Shown here: positions 1 to 7,604 of the stretch, piece by piece
How positions within the stretch are numbered: position 1 is the first letter of the stretch
Layout of the letters: every line of letters begins with the position of its first letter
Origin: a virus
DNA: 40,958 nucleotides
Virus record (IMG/VR): IMGVR_UViG_3300035703_000181
Coordinates: 1-40,958 of that record
Strand: one strand, 5' to 3'
Position numbers and translations under genes: made by a program
The notes under the pieces: model-generated
Databases searched by the model: none
The model's input: the letters and a program-made list of their open reading frames with translations, nothing else
What the model was told of the DNA's origin: nothing

Positions 1-92
1 AGTTCCGACGGTCCTATCTGTGTTTGATTACTGCGGCTACGCGATGAATCTTTATCGCGTAATGCAGTGATCAGCTCTTCTACAATGTCCAT
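1..92 (-). CDS. Partial duplicate: 5' end of the Cas4-like nuclease gene
   Basis: This is the first 30 or so codons of the gene at 39949-40923, read on the minus strand from ATG at 92. It is present twice only because of the 127-bp terminal repeat. Upstream, on the minus strand, lies the ribosome-binding site AAGGAGGA. Once the genome is circularised this fragment and the right-hand copy are one gene. Confidence 0.9.
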   Translation of the reverse strand, partial: MDIVEELITALRDKDSSRSRSNQTQIGPSE

Positions 93-127
93 CTCTTCCT
101 CCTTATGCTCAACGGTACTCCTGCCCA
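1..127. repeat. Left copy of the 127-bp terminal direct repeat
   Basis: The first 127 bases are identical to the last 127 bases (40832-40958). A 127-base identity is what a de Bruijn assembler run at k=127 leaves when it closes a circular or circularly permuted molecule, so this is probably an assembly overlap and not two physical copies. A genuine short terminal repeat cannot be excluded from sequence alone. The repeat carries the 5' end and ribosome-binding site of the Cas4-like nuclease gene, whose full copy lies at 39949-40923. Confidence 0.97.
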
Positions 128-267
128 CTGACAATTACCAAATCCACGATACGCCTCCGGCGTGTCGTTCGGCGGTCTGTGTGTACAATACGAGCGTTAG
201 CGAGTAACCGGAGCCGGAGGGGTAGGAACGGCGCCTGTGCGCCTAGCCGTTCCGTAGGGGAGGTATT
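128..267. promoter_or_regulatory. Divergent structured leader and probable promoter region
   Basis: This non-coding stretch separates the minus-strand replication block (start at 92) from the plus-strand gene at 268. It holds a short hairpin ACGCC-TCC-GGCGT (151-163) and a stronger one, GGAACGGC (225-232) pairing with GCCGTTCC (246-253), just upstream of the GGGGAGG ribosome-binding site of the plus-strand gene. TACAAT at 184-189 could be a plus-strand -10 box, but no convincing -35 box is seen. The GGGGTAGG before the hairpin also occurs in the leader at 30723. Promoter activity is inferred from the divergent layout. Confidence 0.5.
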
Positions 268-441
268 GTGGCCGATCCTGAAATGACCTTTGCCAATGTC
301 CTATGGACAGCCTTTGGCTATAGCCTCCCAGAACCGCCGCTAGTCTTTATTAGAGTGATCAAGCATCTTATGGCAAAGGAAGGCTTTTCCTTAGAGTGGG
401 TCAAATTAGCCCCTGAAAGCCCCTTAGAGCCACTAGAATAA
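268..441 (+). CDS. Small hypothetical protein (57 aa), GTG start
   Basis: A 58-codon frame beginning MADPEMTFANVLWTAFG and ending SPLEPLE, then TAA. The start is GTG at 268, chosen because GGGGAGG lies four bases upstream and nothing better exists in frame. I do not recognise the family; the protein is mildly amphipathic with no clear membrane segment or cysteines. It stands alone on the plus strand between a structured leader and the convergent end of the late operon, so it is probably expressed from its own promoter. The long gap, the strong ribosome-binding site and the absence of internal stops support a real gene. Confidence 0.6.
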   Translation: MADPEMTFANVLWTAFGYSLPEPPLVFIRVIKHLMAKEGFSLEWVKLAPESPLEPLE

Positions 442-504
442 CTGGGTTGATACCCATACCTACCTCGCTACCTTCAACCCGTCAATACCCGTGTTTTCGG
501 GAAA

Positions 505-536
505 TAAAAAAAGAGGGCCACCCTTTCGGGTGGCCC
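505..536 (-). terminator. Rho-independent terminator of the late operon
   Basis: Read on the minus strand, a 9-bp perfect stem GGGCCACCC / GGGTGGCCC (positions 536-515) with a GAAA loop is followed by TC and a run of seven T (512-506). It lies 19 bases past the stop of the last late gene (holin-like, ending at 555), exactly where the late transcript should end. It also protects against read-through into the small plus-strand gene at 268-441. Confidence 0.93.
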
Positions 537-554
537 ATTTCCCTCGCAGGGAAA

Positions 555-746
555 CTATTTGGATCCGCGTCCAAACTCTTTTGCTGTTTTATCTAGCGCC
601 TTGAGCGCCGGTCCTGCTACTGCTGCGACAAATGCCCAACATAAAGTCTTCGGATCTGTCTCCCCTGCCATATAGAGAGCGATAGCAGCGGCTGCTCCAG
701 CTCGTAGGTAGGAGTGGAGCATTTGAATAATCTTTGCTTTAGTCAT
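555..746 (-). CDS. Holin-like small membrane protein
   Basis: A 63-residue protein starting MTKAKIIQMLHSYLRAG. It has an alanine-rich hydrophobic stretch (about residues 17-30) and a second hydrophobic segment (about 36-52), ending in a charged tail DKTAKEFGRGSK. The frame is open further upstream, but ATG at 746 is preferred because it overlaps the end of the peptidase gene by 8 bp (ATGACTAA), as elsewhere in this operon. Two short membrane spans, a charged C-terminus and a place next to a peptidoglycan peptidase fit a class II-type holin that lets the endolysin reach the wall. It is the last gene before the late terminator. The function is inferred from context. Confidence 0.7.
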   Translation of the reverse strand: MTKAKIIQMLHSYLRAGAAAAIALYMAGETDPKTLCWAFVAAVAGPALKALDKTAKEFGRGSK

Positions 747-1191
747 TACGGACTTCTTTCTTTGGTTTCTTTGCGACCCTGGCTTTAATCTTTTCTTTGG
801 CACTGGCTTTGCCGAGCCACGGGAACCAGGGCGAGGTGTCCCTGCCTTTGGTTTCTTTGATACTGATATGGAGGTGATGCGGGTGGGCATAACCGTTATG
901 GTGCCGCTCGCCTTTTTCCGGCGACCAGATCCTGCCTTGGAAGATGAGGTATTTGACACGTGAGTCCTCTTTCAGTTTCTCGAAGATTTCCTTGCAGTCA
1001 ATCCCATTAGCGGGATCGTGAGTCAGATCGCAGGCGAAGCCTGAGTTGTGATCTGAATCAGGGTTCTGCTTGATATGTGCTTTAGATGGGAGCAGCCCAT
1101 CCGATGCTTTCTTCCTCTTCGGCCTCAGTGCTGTTGCTTGTCTGAGAACAGCAATAGCGGCCGGCTGCGCAACGCGAGCTAGTGGAATCAT
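739..1191 (-). CDS. Endolysin, M15-type (D-Ala-D-Ala / L-Ala-D-Glu) peptidase
   Basis: A 150-residue protein with the zinc-peptidase signature of the M15/VanY-like superfamily: SDHNSGFACDLTH (residues 46-58, giving His48 and Asp55) and HPHHLHISI (103-111, His106/His108). This enzyme cuts peptide bonds in peptidoglycan and is the likely endolysin. No signal peptide is seen, so export would need a holin, consistent with the membrane proteins on both sides. The C-terminal 30 residues are very lysine-rich (KIKARVAKKPKKEVRND), possibly a wall- or membrane-binding tail. The start at 1191 overlaps the upstream gene by 4 bp (ATGA). Confidence 0.85.
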   Translation of the reverse strand: MIPLARVAQPAAIAVLRQATALRPKRKKASDGLLPSKAHIKQNPDSDHNSGFACDLTHDPANGIDCKEIFEKLKEDSRVKYLIFQGRIWSPEKGERHHNGYAHPHHLHISIKETKGRDTSPWFPWLGKASAKEKIKARVAKKPKKEVRND

Positions 1192-1385
1192 TTTTTCTCC
1201 AGGAGAATGTCCATAATTTTTTCAACTTGTCGTTCCAATCTCATAACGGAATCTTTTAGACTACTACCACCATTTGGGCGTAATTCGGACAAATAGTGTT
1301 TAACCAACCATTTGATCGCCATACTAAATCCAGTAACGATAGTGATAATAGATACAGTTAAGCCAGCCCAATCAGCAGGAGTCAT
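1188..1385 (-). CDS. Single-span membrane protein, holin- or spanin-like
   Basis: A 65-residue protein beginning MTPADWAGLTVSIITIVTG. It has one membrane helix (about residues 7-27), then KWLVKHYLSELRPNGG and a C-terminal amphipathic helix or coiled coil (about 44-65). This layout recurs in actinobacteriophage lysis modules just before the endolysin. It may be the holin itself, with the protein at 555-746 as antiholin or second holin. Its start overlaps the stop of the large tail protein gene, so translation is probably coupled. Confidence 0.65.
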   Translation of the reverse strand: MTPADWAGLTVSIITIVTGFSMAIKWLVKHYLSELRPNGGSSLKDSVMRLERQVEKIMDILLEKK

Positions 1386-3346
1386 TATACCGTCCTTATA
1401 GTTACGATGAGGACTCCTCCGAAACCGCTGAAGCGCTTATCCGTAGGGGTCACGTTGCGGAAATCCATTTCCTCTATCAGACCAATGAATGTTTCACCGG
1501 TTCTGAAATCTTGTACGCGAACTGTGTCACCAAGATTCTCGATAGACTCCAGTTGTGAGAGCCGATCAAAGGCTCGTCCGTCGTAGCCAACCTCGTTGTT
1601 TAACGAGTCGCTTTCGTGGTCATAGCAGGCCAACGGATATTGGATCAACCGCTGGCGAAGAACTGCTGGCAGTGATTTGAGTTGGTAGCCAGTAAAGAGT
1701 GGCCCCTTAGAACTATCGCTAGAAGATCGGTTTAAGGTGAACTTAAATCCTAAGTACTCGTGGTTGCCCACTGGGTAGGGAACTCCTAGTTCCGATACTC
1801 CTGCTCCTTGAGCATATCCACCGATAGCATATTCCGTACCAGTTTCTCCAATGGATAGCACTTCAAAAGCTCCATTAAGTGTATCCACACGTGGAGTGAT
1901 GAACTTAAAGATCTTATCTTCTAATGTGTTGTATCGGATATATCCTGTCTGAAGATATCCACTGGCAACCTTGGTGGAGTTAGAGGTAATCCATACTCCA
2001 TCGCCAGGGACAGTGAAGAGAACCCTGTCGGTGATTCCAAGGAAATCTGTAGAGAGAGGGATTGCTGTCTCTCCAATAGCATAGACATCCCAAGCGTAAG
2101 GAAAGAGTAGGCTTCCGCTGACGACTGGTTCAGAAAGATCAATGCGGATAAGACCAGACTCTCCATCGACCAAAGTGGTGACGTAGGCAAACTTGTCATC
2201 AAAGGTGACTGCCTTGCAATCGCCAGAGAAGAGCAACGGTCCGTAAGAGATATCTCCGTTGTCACTGACGACACCAATACGGGTTCCGTAGTTGGTGCAG
2301 AGAACTGCGTAGGTTCCAAGGTAGACATCAAAGGCTTGGATGATCTCCCCTTCAGGAAGATCAATCACAACAGTTGGGGCATTGAGCGTAGGGAACCCAA
2401 GAGCATTGGTTGTAGTAACGTCAATCGTAATCTTATAGAGGGAGGAAGAAGCATCAGCGTATCCGCCGACGTAGAACGCTCCTGGTCCTTCTGCTGCGGT
2501 AGTCCAAATCCACGAAGGATTAGGATGGGTATACAACTCGGCAGGTAAACTGTTTCCGCCAGGTGTGGTTGATATATTGGAGTTGAGTTCGTAGACTTTT
2601 CTGTCTACGCAAGCAATAAGTCGTTGCTTGGCATACTTCAATACAACTGTTGTGACAGGTCCGGCAAGATCGTAGATATGTCCATCAGAAGTAGTGCCAA
2701 AGATATTTCCTCTATGGATTCTGGCATTGTCAGCGGCAAAGTATCGAGTGCCATCAGAGGCGAGCGCCTTGAAATCTAAGGTGTGTGGTGAGGTAACAAG
2801 TGTGTAAGTAGTTACTGTTGGAGTATCAGTACTCATCGTTAACTTCTTGAGATCAGGTCCGTCGATAAAGACTGCGGCATTGGTGCCTGTGCTAGCCTGA
2901 TAAGCGCCTATCAACTTAAGGTTGGTATTGGTAGAACTGGAAGCACGTAATGTGCTGTTCAATAGAGTAACTTGTCCTCTGGTCCATACGTCGCAACCCT
3001 TGGACTCTGTGTACTGAAAGCGTAGGCTTTCATCCTGAGCAGGCTCAAAGAACTTGATGCCTTGTCCAAGGTGGAATGATGATTGGCTACGGAACCACCA
3101 GCCAGTCAGTGACTGCTCACCAGCCTCACGGGTCTGGTCATACTGTTGTTTACGGTACTGAGCTGTTACTCGGCGGTAAGGGTTCTCATCGCTATTGACA
3201 AGGAAGAAGGGCGATCCATTGATCGCTATATCGTAAGAGTAATCGTTGAGAGTGTAGAGAGAAGCAGCAGTGTTCGGGTTCGATAGCGAGAAAGCAATCT
3301 CACTATAGTCACCACCTTGGCTGATGTCTGAGCCGTAGGCCATCAT
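1385..3346 (-). CDS. Large tail protein (nozzle/tubular B-like)
   Basis: A 653-residue beta-rich protein, MMAYGSDISQGGDYSEIAF at the N-terminus. The 85-140 region has an RSQSSFHLGQGIKFF-type pattern followed by many short strands resembling a propeller or tubular repeat, and the C-terminus ends in VRVQDFRTGETFIGLIEE and a strand-rich domain. Its size, position between the beta-propeller protein and the lysis genes, and lack of any tape-measure gene fit a podovirus tail nozzle or minor tail protein. Two adjacent ATG codons (3346, 3343) follow AAGGAGA, and either could be the start. I recognise the general phage pattern but no named family. Confidence 0.65.
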   Translation of the reverse strand: MMAYGSDISQGGDYSEIAFSLSNPNTAASLYTLNDYSYDIAINGSPFFLVNSDENPYRRVTAQYRKQQYDQTREAGEQSLTGWWFRSQSSFHLGQGIKFFEPAQDESLRFQYTESKGCDVWTRGQVTLLNSTLRASSSTNTNLKLIGAYQASTGTNAAVFIDGPDLKKLTMSTDTPTVTTYTLVTSPHTLDFKALASDGTRYFAADNARIHRGNIFGTTSDGHIYDLAGPVTTVVLKYAKQRLIACVDRKVYELNSNISTTPGGNSLPAELYTHPNPSWIWTTAAEGPGAFYVGGYADASSSLYKITIDVTTTNALGFPTLNAPTVVIDLPEGEIIQAFDVYLGTYAVLCTNYGTRIGVVSDNGDISYGPLLFSGDCKAVTFDDKFAYVTTLVDGESGLIRIDLSEPVVSGSLLFPYAWDVYAIGETAIPLSTDFLGITDRVLFTVPGDGVWITSNSTKVASGYLQTGYIRYNTLEDKIFKFITPRVDTLNGAFEVLSIGETGTEYAIGGYAQGAGVSELGVPYPVGNHEYLGFKFTLNRSSSDSSKGPLFTGYQLKSLPAVLRQRLIQYPLACYDHESDSLNNEVGYDGRAFDRLSQLESIENLGDTVRVQDFRTGETFIGLIEEMDFRNVTPTDKRFSGFGGVLIVTIRTV

Positions 3347-3431
3347 TCTCCTTGTCAGGGTCTGTAGGATCAGTCCAGTCTTCCCACGAGGGAAGGGACT
3401 CTGTTGTGCAATTACCGGTAAGTAAACTCAT
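3309..3431 (-). CDS. Very small overlapping ORF (40 aa), possible coupling peptide
   Basis: The frame MSLLTGNCTTESLPSWEDW... starts in a TAATG overlap with the stop of the beta-propeller gene and ends 38 bp inside the next gene. The 84-base gap it fills would otherwise be one of the few unfilled gaps in the late block. It may be a real small protein or only a device that carries ribosomes to AAGGAGA in front of the next gene. I see no recognisable domain. Confidence 0.42.
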   Translation of the reverse strand: MSLLTGNCTTESLPSWEDWTDPTDPDKENDGLRLRHQPRW

Positions 3432-4822
3432 TAGTCACGTACTGTTGTTACAAGATCATTAGCGGATTCATTCATTGAAGCAGCGGATGATGTCAATGCC
3501 CCTGCTGCGTCATTCATACTCCCTGAAGCGTCAACCAAGGTTCCTGATGTTACTGTTGTGGTCACAATATTGTAGGTTATGTTAGTTGTTCCTACCTGAT
3601 AGTAGCCACACTTTGTTCCATCGGTAGGCAACTTAGCTGCAATGAAATATGTATCAGATGAAGCGACAGCAAATGGATTAGATATATACATATCGGATCC
3701 AACTATGCTGATAGATCCTGCTCCAAGAGAAACATTATTGACGTTGTTAACGTTAAAGTTTCTTGCCCATTGTTCAGTTCCAGATGAGTTAAACTTCTGG
3801 ATTAATGTTGGCGTTCCCAAACTGCCCACGTTAGAAGCACTTGGAGATATGAGATATATATTATTCGATGAATCTACTGCTAAGGATTTAGAAACAACCT
3901 GGGTATTAGATACTCCGTAAGCATTGTATGTTATTTTCTTTTGCCATTGTAAAGTACCCGAAGAATCATATTTAACCAATGATCCTATAGAAGTTGCACC
4001 ATTGGAGTCATTGTAATAAGTGGCTACGCAGGGTGCGCCAGTACCATCTACAATGATTGTAGAAGACCAGGAATCATAGGACGAGGTAAGTTGACGTTGC
4101 CACTGTAGAGTTCCAGAGGAGTTATATTTAACGATAATAGATTTTCTCTGAACCGAAGGAGAAGTAGCTGTAACCGAATATCCACAGACGTAAACATTTC
4201 CAGACGAATCAACAGTTAATCCCTGGAGTGAATCAGTGTTATTAGAATATACTCTTCTCTGCCAGGTAATTGCGCCGGAGGAGTCTAACTTGACAACGAT
4301 GCCATCATAATTGTTTGTGGTGTTATTGTAGGTTTGTCCTGCTAGGTACAAATTACCCGATGAATCTACCTTGCAGTCGTAGATAATCATCCATACGAAA
4401 GCATCCACTAAACGCTTTTGATACTGGATCGTTCCAGAAGAATTATACTTACTGTATGTTCCTCTTGGCCCATCTCCATAACCGCAGGCATAAACGTTGC
4501 CAGATGAATCCACTGCTACTGCGTAGCCCACTTCACCAGTGGTTCCTAGATCAAGTTTTCTTTGCCAAGCAATTTCACCTGAAGAACTAAATTTTACAAT
4601 ATTCTGAAAGTAATCTGTTCCACTTGGGGTAGCGTTGCTATATCCGCAGTAATAGAGATTTCCACTGGAGTCTGTATCCATAGAATGTTCGATTCCAGAT
4701 ACAGCGTAACCAGATTTTGTAGTCTTGCTGATCCAATATCCATTACCTATCGCGGTATAACCGGCTGAGGTAAAGCCCAAGGCTCTAGCAGAAGCCCCAT
4801 TAAATGATGAGGTAATAGGCAT
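3431..4822 (-). CDS. Beta-propeller (SBBP-type repeat) tail protein
   Basis: 463 residues with at least six repeats of about 50 residues built around VDSSGN(V/L)Y(A/V/L)CG followed by KYNSSGT(L/I)QWQ(R/K). This is the SBBP/NHL-like beta-propeller pattern, so the protein should fold as a propeller on the virion surface, probably a tail fibre or spike that contacts the cell. The N-terminus (about residues 1-40) is the likely attachment part, and the last 60 residues are rich in Ser, Thr and Val. No catalytic motif is seen. The gene sits between a tail-fibre gene and the nozzle-like protein. Confidence 0.75.
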   Translation of the reverse strand: MPITSSFNGASARALGFTSAGYTAIGNGYWISKTTKSGYAVSGIEHSMDTDSSGNLYYCGYSNATPSGTDYFQNIVKFSSSGEIAWQRKLDLGTTGEVGYAVAVDSSGNVYACGYGDGPRGTYSKYNSSGTIQYQKRLVDAFVWMIIYDCKVDSSGNLYLAGQTYNNTTNNYDGIVVKLDSSGAITWQRRVYSNNTDSLQGLTVDSSGNVYVCGYSVTATSPSVQRKSIIVKYNSSGTLQWQRQLTSSYDSWSSTIIVDGTGAPCVATYYNDSNGATSIGSLVKYDSSGTLQWQKKITYNAYGVSNTQVVSKSLAVDSSNNIYLISPSASNVGSLGTPTLIQKFNSSGTEQWARNFNVNNVNNVSLGAGSISIVGSDMYISNPFAVASSDTYFIAAKLPTDGTKCGYYQVGTTNITYNIVTTTVTSGTLVDASGSMNDAAGALTSSAASMNESANDLVTTVRD

Positions 4823-4831
4823 TAGTATCCT

Positions 4832-5647
4832 TTAGACGAATTTAGTTTGGCTGGCAAATACTGTGTAGGTTGGTGTTGCTGCTGTCTTAACAATGTTGTA
4901 GGTATAGACGTCAACAGAGTTGGCGTTACCTCCTGTTGGTGTAAGTCCACCTTGCCACTTAGTAGTGACTCCAGTTGCAGTGCCATCAATGTTCAAAGCT
5001 GACTGATAGTAAGCAGTAGCACCATTGGTTACCTTGAAGGTAACGGTGATGGAATCTCCTACATCGAGCATAGAGGCAAGAGTGGTGGATCCATCTCCAC
5101 GGACATTAAGAGTCCAGTTGCCAGAGGCATTAGTGGTGTAGTAAATATCTGACTGGCTATTAGCATCAAAGTTTACTGTTCCGGTAGCAGCTACAGCGGT
5201 AACAAGAGTTGCTTCCTCTGGAGACTTGATGCGTGGGTTATTGACGATAGGGGCAGTAAGTGTCTTACTGCTAAGGGTTTGCGCTCCTGTTGGGTAAACA
5301 GCAAGATTAGTTTGATCCTCAAAGTGTTGGGCATCTTCACCAGTGAATACGTGGCGGATCGTTGCTCCGGTGGAGTGAGAAACACCTACGCCTGGTGAGG
5401 CTCCGGTGCCAGCTTGACCACGGGTGATGGTGAGAATGTCACCAGATCGAGCAGTGACATAAACAATCTCTTCACTGGAAGTATCAGGATCAATAGCACA
5501 AAGGAAGATATCTCCAGCGGTAAGAGTCAATCCACCAAGAAGAGTGCTACCGGTGCCTGTTGCTACAGTACAACTGCCGACGGTACCATTGATAGAGGAA
5601 GCCAGGGTTGTTTCAAGGCTGATAGTTGAGTATTTTCTTACTGTCAT
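4832..5647 (-). CDS. Tail fibre / virion structural protein
   Basis: 271 residues, rich in Thr, Ser, Gly and Val with a strong beta pattern and almost no charge clusters. An N-terminal domain (about 1-105) contains TLTAGDIFLCAIDPDTSSEE and LTITRGQAGTGA, a motif common in phage tail proteins. A linker TLSSKTLTAPIVNNPRI is followed by a C-terminal beta domain whose last third (TKWQGGLTPTGGNANSVDVY) resembles a widespread phage fibre module. It probably forms part of the adsorption apparatus. No enzyme signature is present. Confidence 0.65.
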   Translation of the reverse strand: MTVRKYSTISLETTLASSINGTVGSCTVATGTGSTLLGGLTLTAGDIFLCAIDPDTSSEEIVYVTARSGDILTITRGQAGTGASPGVGVSHSTGATIRHVFTGEDAQHFEDQTNLAVYPTGAQTLSSKTLTAPIVNNPRIKSPEEATLVTAVAATGTVNFDANSQSDIYYTTNASGNWTLNVRGDGSTTLASMLDVGDSITVTFKVTNGATAYYQSALNIDGTATGVTTKWQGGLTPTGGNANSVDVYTYNIVKTAATPTYTVFASQTKFV

Positions 5648-5653
5648 TGGTTC

Positions 5654-6550
5654 CTACTTCGTGTAGTGGATGCGGATTGGATAGATATCGGATAGCTTGC
5701 GTGACTCTTCATCAAGTCTTTGTTGATAAAGGGCCAAGAGGTAACGTGAGGAAGAGGTTCCTGCGGTAGAAGGAATCTTGCTATTTGCTACATCGGACTC
5801 AGCGCTATCAAGGCTGATACGTCCGGCATCGATAAAGGACATCAAGCGATAGGAAGTCCCGTAGATAATGACATCACGGCTTGACTCAGGTAAACCTGAG
5901 ACGAGGGAGAAGTCATCGGTACTAGAATCTAAAGTATTAGGTTGAGTGGTGTACCACACCTGGACTGTTCGCCCTGGTTGAATGTTGTCGTAGATATTGA
6001 TTGTGGTCTGTGAGTTAAAGGTAGCAACGTTAGCCATTGAATCCATACGCCACTTGTTGATAGGAAGCCATTCTTGCGAGGATCCTGTTGTTTGCCAGGA
6101 GGCATAGAGGATGCTCTCAGCATCATCAGGTAGGGCATAGGTTGTTTGTGATGCGTTAAAAGTAAAGGTAGTACTGGCAACTCCCCAAAGTTTAGGATAG
6201 ACACTGTTGATCGTGTCATTGATCGCCTGCTTGATTACTGTCCGTGGAAAGGTTGGACTTAGAGTAACTTGAGCGTATTGAGCGTGAGGGGCAGGAGAGG
6301 TATTCTGGAATCCACGACCAAAGCCAGGAGCGACATTGAGTGTATTGGTGGACTTGTTGAAGTTATCTACCCAGATGAGTTCATCATCAATCTCTACTAT
6401 ACCTTTAGCAAGATTGGCAGAGGAGCCGATCTGTATCGCTAGAGCTGTAGTATTGATAGCAGTATTAAGATAGGTGATTCGATCTTGGCGCAGGGTATAA
6501 CCTGCTAATGAGGAACGAACCTCATCAATCATATCGCTAAGTGTTGCCAT
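5654..6550 (-). CDS. Head-tail adaptor or tail structural protein
   Basis: 298 residues starting MATLSDMIDEVRSSLAGYT. A helical N-terminus leads into a small beta insertion (about residues 38-95, with WVDNFNKSTNTLNVAPGFGR) and then a region (about 105-298) with FPRTVIKQAINDTINSVYPK. The helix-beta-helix layout resembles gp11/gp4-like adaptors that join portal to nozzle, but the identity is not certain. It overlaps the glycosyltransferase gene by 14 bp and precedes the fibre genes. No membrane or enzymatic features are seen. Confidence 0.55.
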   Translation of the reverse strand: MATLSDMIDEVRSSLAGYTLRQDRITYLNTAINTTALAIQIGSSANLAKGIVEIDDELIWVDNFNKSTNTLNVAPGFGRGFQNTSPAPHAQYAQVTLSPTFPRTVIKQAINDTINSVYPKLWGVASTTFTFNASQTTYALPDDAESILYASWQTTGSSQEWLPINKWRMDSMANVATFNSQTTINIYDNIQPGRTVQVWYTTQPNTLDSSTDDFSLVSGLPESSRDVIIYGTSYRLMSFIDAGRISLDSAESDVANSKIPSTAGTSSSRYLLALYQQRLDEESRKLSDIYPIRIHYTK

Positions 6551-7592
6551 CTATTTTCTCCTGGTAGAACTTCAGGTTCTTCTGAAGTCTCTCGTCGTTG
6601 GGTGATATCTCTACTGCTTTCTTGCCATACTCGGCGGCCATTTCAAAGGATCCGAGATTCCACGCTGCTACTGCTATTAGGTCGTAAGGAGTATGTGTCC
6701 AGGCCCACTCTTCAGAGATGAAGGTGGTGTCCTTTTCGGTATATTCCAGCGACCTCATTGCTACTGCTAGACATTCCTCCCACCGCTTCTGGCGGTGGTA
6801 GTAGTCAGCTAGAGCAAGGAATGATTCTCTGCCTTCTCGTTCTGAGATAGCCAGGAGGAAGTATTCTTCTTCCTTCTCCGGCTCGCATTTGGCGAGCATC
6901 CGGTAGGCAGAACTCTTCTCCGCTGGAAACTCTGACTGATCAATATAGAGTTTGAAGAAGTCGGCGGCCTCTTCCCACTTCTCGTGGTAGTAATACTCAC
7001 GAGCAAGGTAATACTTATGACGGGCATTGCTTGGATCATCCAGAACTGCCATCTCTAGCATCGGCAGGTATTGGCCTCGTGACTTGGATTCATCGGGCAA
7101 GTGTTTAATCGTGATACGACTCTTGCCACGTTTTTCCTCTTCACCATAGTTCATCGGAACTTCGTGGATAGGAAACTTCCATCGGACATTCTTACGGCTA
7201 TGAATTCTAAAGCCATCAAATTCCTGGGCTACTGATCCATCGGGATTAACCTTAGTGATGAATCGATAGTGGGGGCGGTTAACCCCTGCCTTGAAACACT
7301 TTTCTAGTTCCCAACGCCATCCAGGTTCTAGGACTTCATCCAAATCAAGAGCTATGCAGTAATCAATATCTGCTGGAATAAGGGCTAGCGATGCGTTTCT
7401 CGCGTCGTCAAAACGGAATGGATCAACGCTAATCCTGTGAACAATAATGCCCAGAGATTCAGCGATCTCCACCGTTTTGTCTGTTGATCCTGTATCTGCA
7501 ATAAGGAGTACATCAGCGTCAGCTGCTGATTCGGCCCATCGTTTGATGTGTTTTTCTTCATTCTTCGCAATCGAGTATACGGCTACTTTCAT
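6537..7592 (-). CDS. Family 2 glycosyltransferase with C-terminal TPR repeats
   Basis: 351 residues. The N-terminal domain is a GT-A family 2 fold: IAKNEE (residues 8-13), DTGSTDKT (33-40) for nucleotide-sugar binding, and the metal-binding DxD as DLDE (83-86). From about residue 185 it changes to helical repeats, for example ARHKYYLAREYYYHEKWEEA, of TPR type. Related two-part enzymes include SunS-like glycosyltransferases. It lies between a glycine-rich adhesin gene and an adaptor gene in the tail module, so it may decorate a virion protein or modify the host surface. The substrate is unknown. Confidence 0.82.
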   Translation of the reverse strand: MKVAVYSIAKNEEKHIKRWAESAADADVLLIADTGSTDKTVEIAESLGIIVHRISVDPFRFDDARNASLALIPADIDYCIALDLDEVLEPGWRWELEKCFKAGVNRPHYRFITKVNPDGSVAQEFDGFRIHSRKNVRWKFPIHEVPMNYGEEEKRGKSRITIKHLPDESKSRGQYLPMLEMAVLDDPSNARHKYYLAREYYYHEKWEEAADFFKLYIDQSEFPAEKSSAYRMLAKCEPEKEEEYFLLAISEREGRESFLALADYYHRQKRWEECLAVAMRSLEYTEKDTTFISEEWAWTHTPYDLIAVAAWNLGSFEMAAEYGKKAVEISPNDERLQKNLKFYQEKIDGNT

Positions 7593-7604
7593 TCCACTAT
7601 AGTA

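Noticed and set aside
747-959. N-terminal extension of the holin-like protein to 959
   Set aside because: It would overlap most of the peptidase gene and adds a low-complexity basic tail. The ATG at 746 makes the usual short overlap and leaves a normal holin-like protein.
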